A stretch of 23,924 bases of DNA from an uncultured Clostridia bacterium (GTDB taxonomy: Bacteria; Bacillota; Clostridia; Christensenellales; UBA1242). How positions within the stretch are numbered: the stretch's first letter is position 1; each line of letters begins with the position of its first letter. Location: the NCBI GenBank assembly GCA_934747775.1, contig CAKVHA010000013.1:1-23924 (forward strand). Direction: 5' to 3'. The position numbers and the translations under genes are program-made. The notes under the pieces are model-generated. The model made no database searches, had not been told where the DNA came from, and saw only the letters and a list, made by a program, of their open reading frames with translations. Positions 23,368 through 23,924 of the stretch are shown here, one piece after another.

Positions 23368-23518
23368 AAATTAAAAACTCCTTATCCGTTTTTTGATTTT
23401 TTTTAACAACAAAAAAGGGTGTTTTATTAGATTTATGGCGATAATGATGTTATAGCCACTCTAACCGCGTGTATAAAAATATGTAATTCCCTTTTTCATT
23501 TCCAAAATTATTGATTAT

Positions 23519-23547
23519 ATTTTATCTTATTTTGCCACTTTTAGCAA
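23519..23547 (-). promoter_or_regulatory. Probable promoter of the VirB6-like gene
   Basis: Minus strand TTGCTA (23547-23542), 17 bases, TAAAAT (23524-23519). The -35 hexamer and the following AAA are the same as at the fba and pgk promoters. The leader would be about 145 bases. Confidence 0.5.
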
Positions 23548-23755
23548 CAAAATAATACAAATTTGTTTATAAAGTTTTATATTAATATAATTACATTAGT
23601 ATCGTACTAACATTTTAACCATAATGATGCAATATTTAAGCCACGTGCTAAATCCACAACAACGCACCGTTTTAGTAACAACTATGCTTTACTTTAGTCG
23701 CAACAATGCCATAAAAACACTGGCAATTTTGTGGGTATTTAAAGCAAATTTACAG

Positions 23756-23766
23756 TACTATGCAAA
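23756..23766 (+). other. TACTATGCAAA motif, plus-strand copy
   Basis: Exact 11-mer, this time on the plus strand. Five bases later comes GAAAAACGG, reminiscent of the A6 stem start of elements A-C, and ACTTTTT follows about 30 bases on, but the stem pairing is poor. It may be a decayed composite element of a plus-strand unit. Confidence 0.4.
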
Positions 23767-23849
23767 CATCTGAAAAACGGCTATATTTAGGAGTATAAAC
23801 GACTTTTTAAGTGCATTTAAAGTGTTTTAAAATAAAACCCTACACCCCG

Positions 23850-23924
23850 CCTCCACTTACTCGGAGTTCCCAAAAAAGCCAAGAGCTTTTTAGGGGTGAG
23901 TGTTTGGGGAAGGTGGTACGCAGT
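23850..23924. repeat. Intergenic repeat element, copy 2, cut by the right edge
   Basis: The last 19 bases (23906-23924) are identical to 20358-20376 and in the same orientation. Just before are a CTCC...GGAG mini-palindrome and a 7-bp hairpin AAAAAGC/GCTTTTT (23873-23891). The element continues outside the window. Confidence 0.5.

Larger units (their letters stand above)
23368..23924. other. 557-base non-coding right end
   Basis: It contains the promoter of the VirB6-like gene (23519-23547) with a leader of about 145 bases, one TACTATGCAAA motif on the plus strand (23756-23766), and the start of a second copy of the intergenic repeat (about 23850-23924). No convincing gene is seen. Confidence 0.6.

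Overview
The window looks like chromosomal DNA of an uncultured, low-GC member of the Bacillota, most likely Clostridia. The signs are AT-rich spacers, strong GGAGG-type ribosome binding sites, TTGnnn/TATAAT promoters, many intrinsic terminators, a spoVT-spoVB-HU gene block typical of the spore-forming lineage, and the split glycolytic genes tpiA, pgk and class II fba. All genes but fba lie on the minus strand.

Left part (1-7.2 kb), core genes. Reading along the minus strand from right to left: a DUF975-type membrane protein with a charged tail; spoVT overlapping a SpoVB/MATE-type flippase that starts with TTG; a divergent HU-like protein; a normal HU with its own promoter and terminator; a DusB-type tRNA-dihydrouridine synthase; then pgk and tpiA, coupled by a 3-base gap. 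tpiA runs off the left edge.

Middle (7.2-11.9 kb): a 1071-residue membrane-anchored extracytoplasmic protein of unknown function sits 18 bases downstream of a DUF1858 CxxC protein. fba is divergent from this pair. Its promoter shares an identical 15-mer around the -35 box with the pgk promoter.

Right part (11.9-23.9 kb), the accessory and most interesting region: a type IV secretion-like gene set without a visible relaxase, coupling protein or peptidoglycan hydrolase. It holds a VirB6/TrbL-like polytopic protein with a roughly 480-residue hydrophilic tail (943 aa), a PrgI-VirB4 fusion ATPase (883 aa), a giant soluble coiled-coil protein (1579 aa) and a small acidic protein (78 aa). The three large genes each have their own good promoter and lie in separate transcription units. 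All three units end in the same composite 3' element: TACTATGCAAA, exactly five bases, then an A6/T6-flanked terminator hairpin. The same 11-mer also occurs upstream of spoVT, upstream of the DUF1858 gene, near the right edge, and antisense inside the flippase gene. Two same-orientation copies of a palindrome-rich intergenic repeat bracket the VirB6-like gene, and the second is cut by the right edge.

Best working picture, as inference: a chromosomally resident, dispersed T4SS-like envelope machine whose genes share an unrecognised 3'-UTR signature. Family calls come from motif recognition in the sequence; no database search was run.
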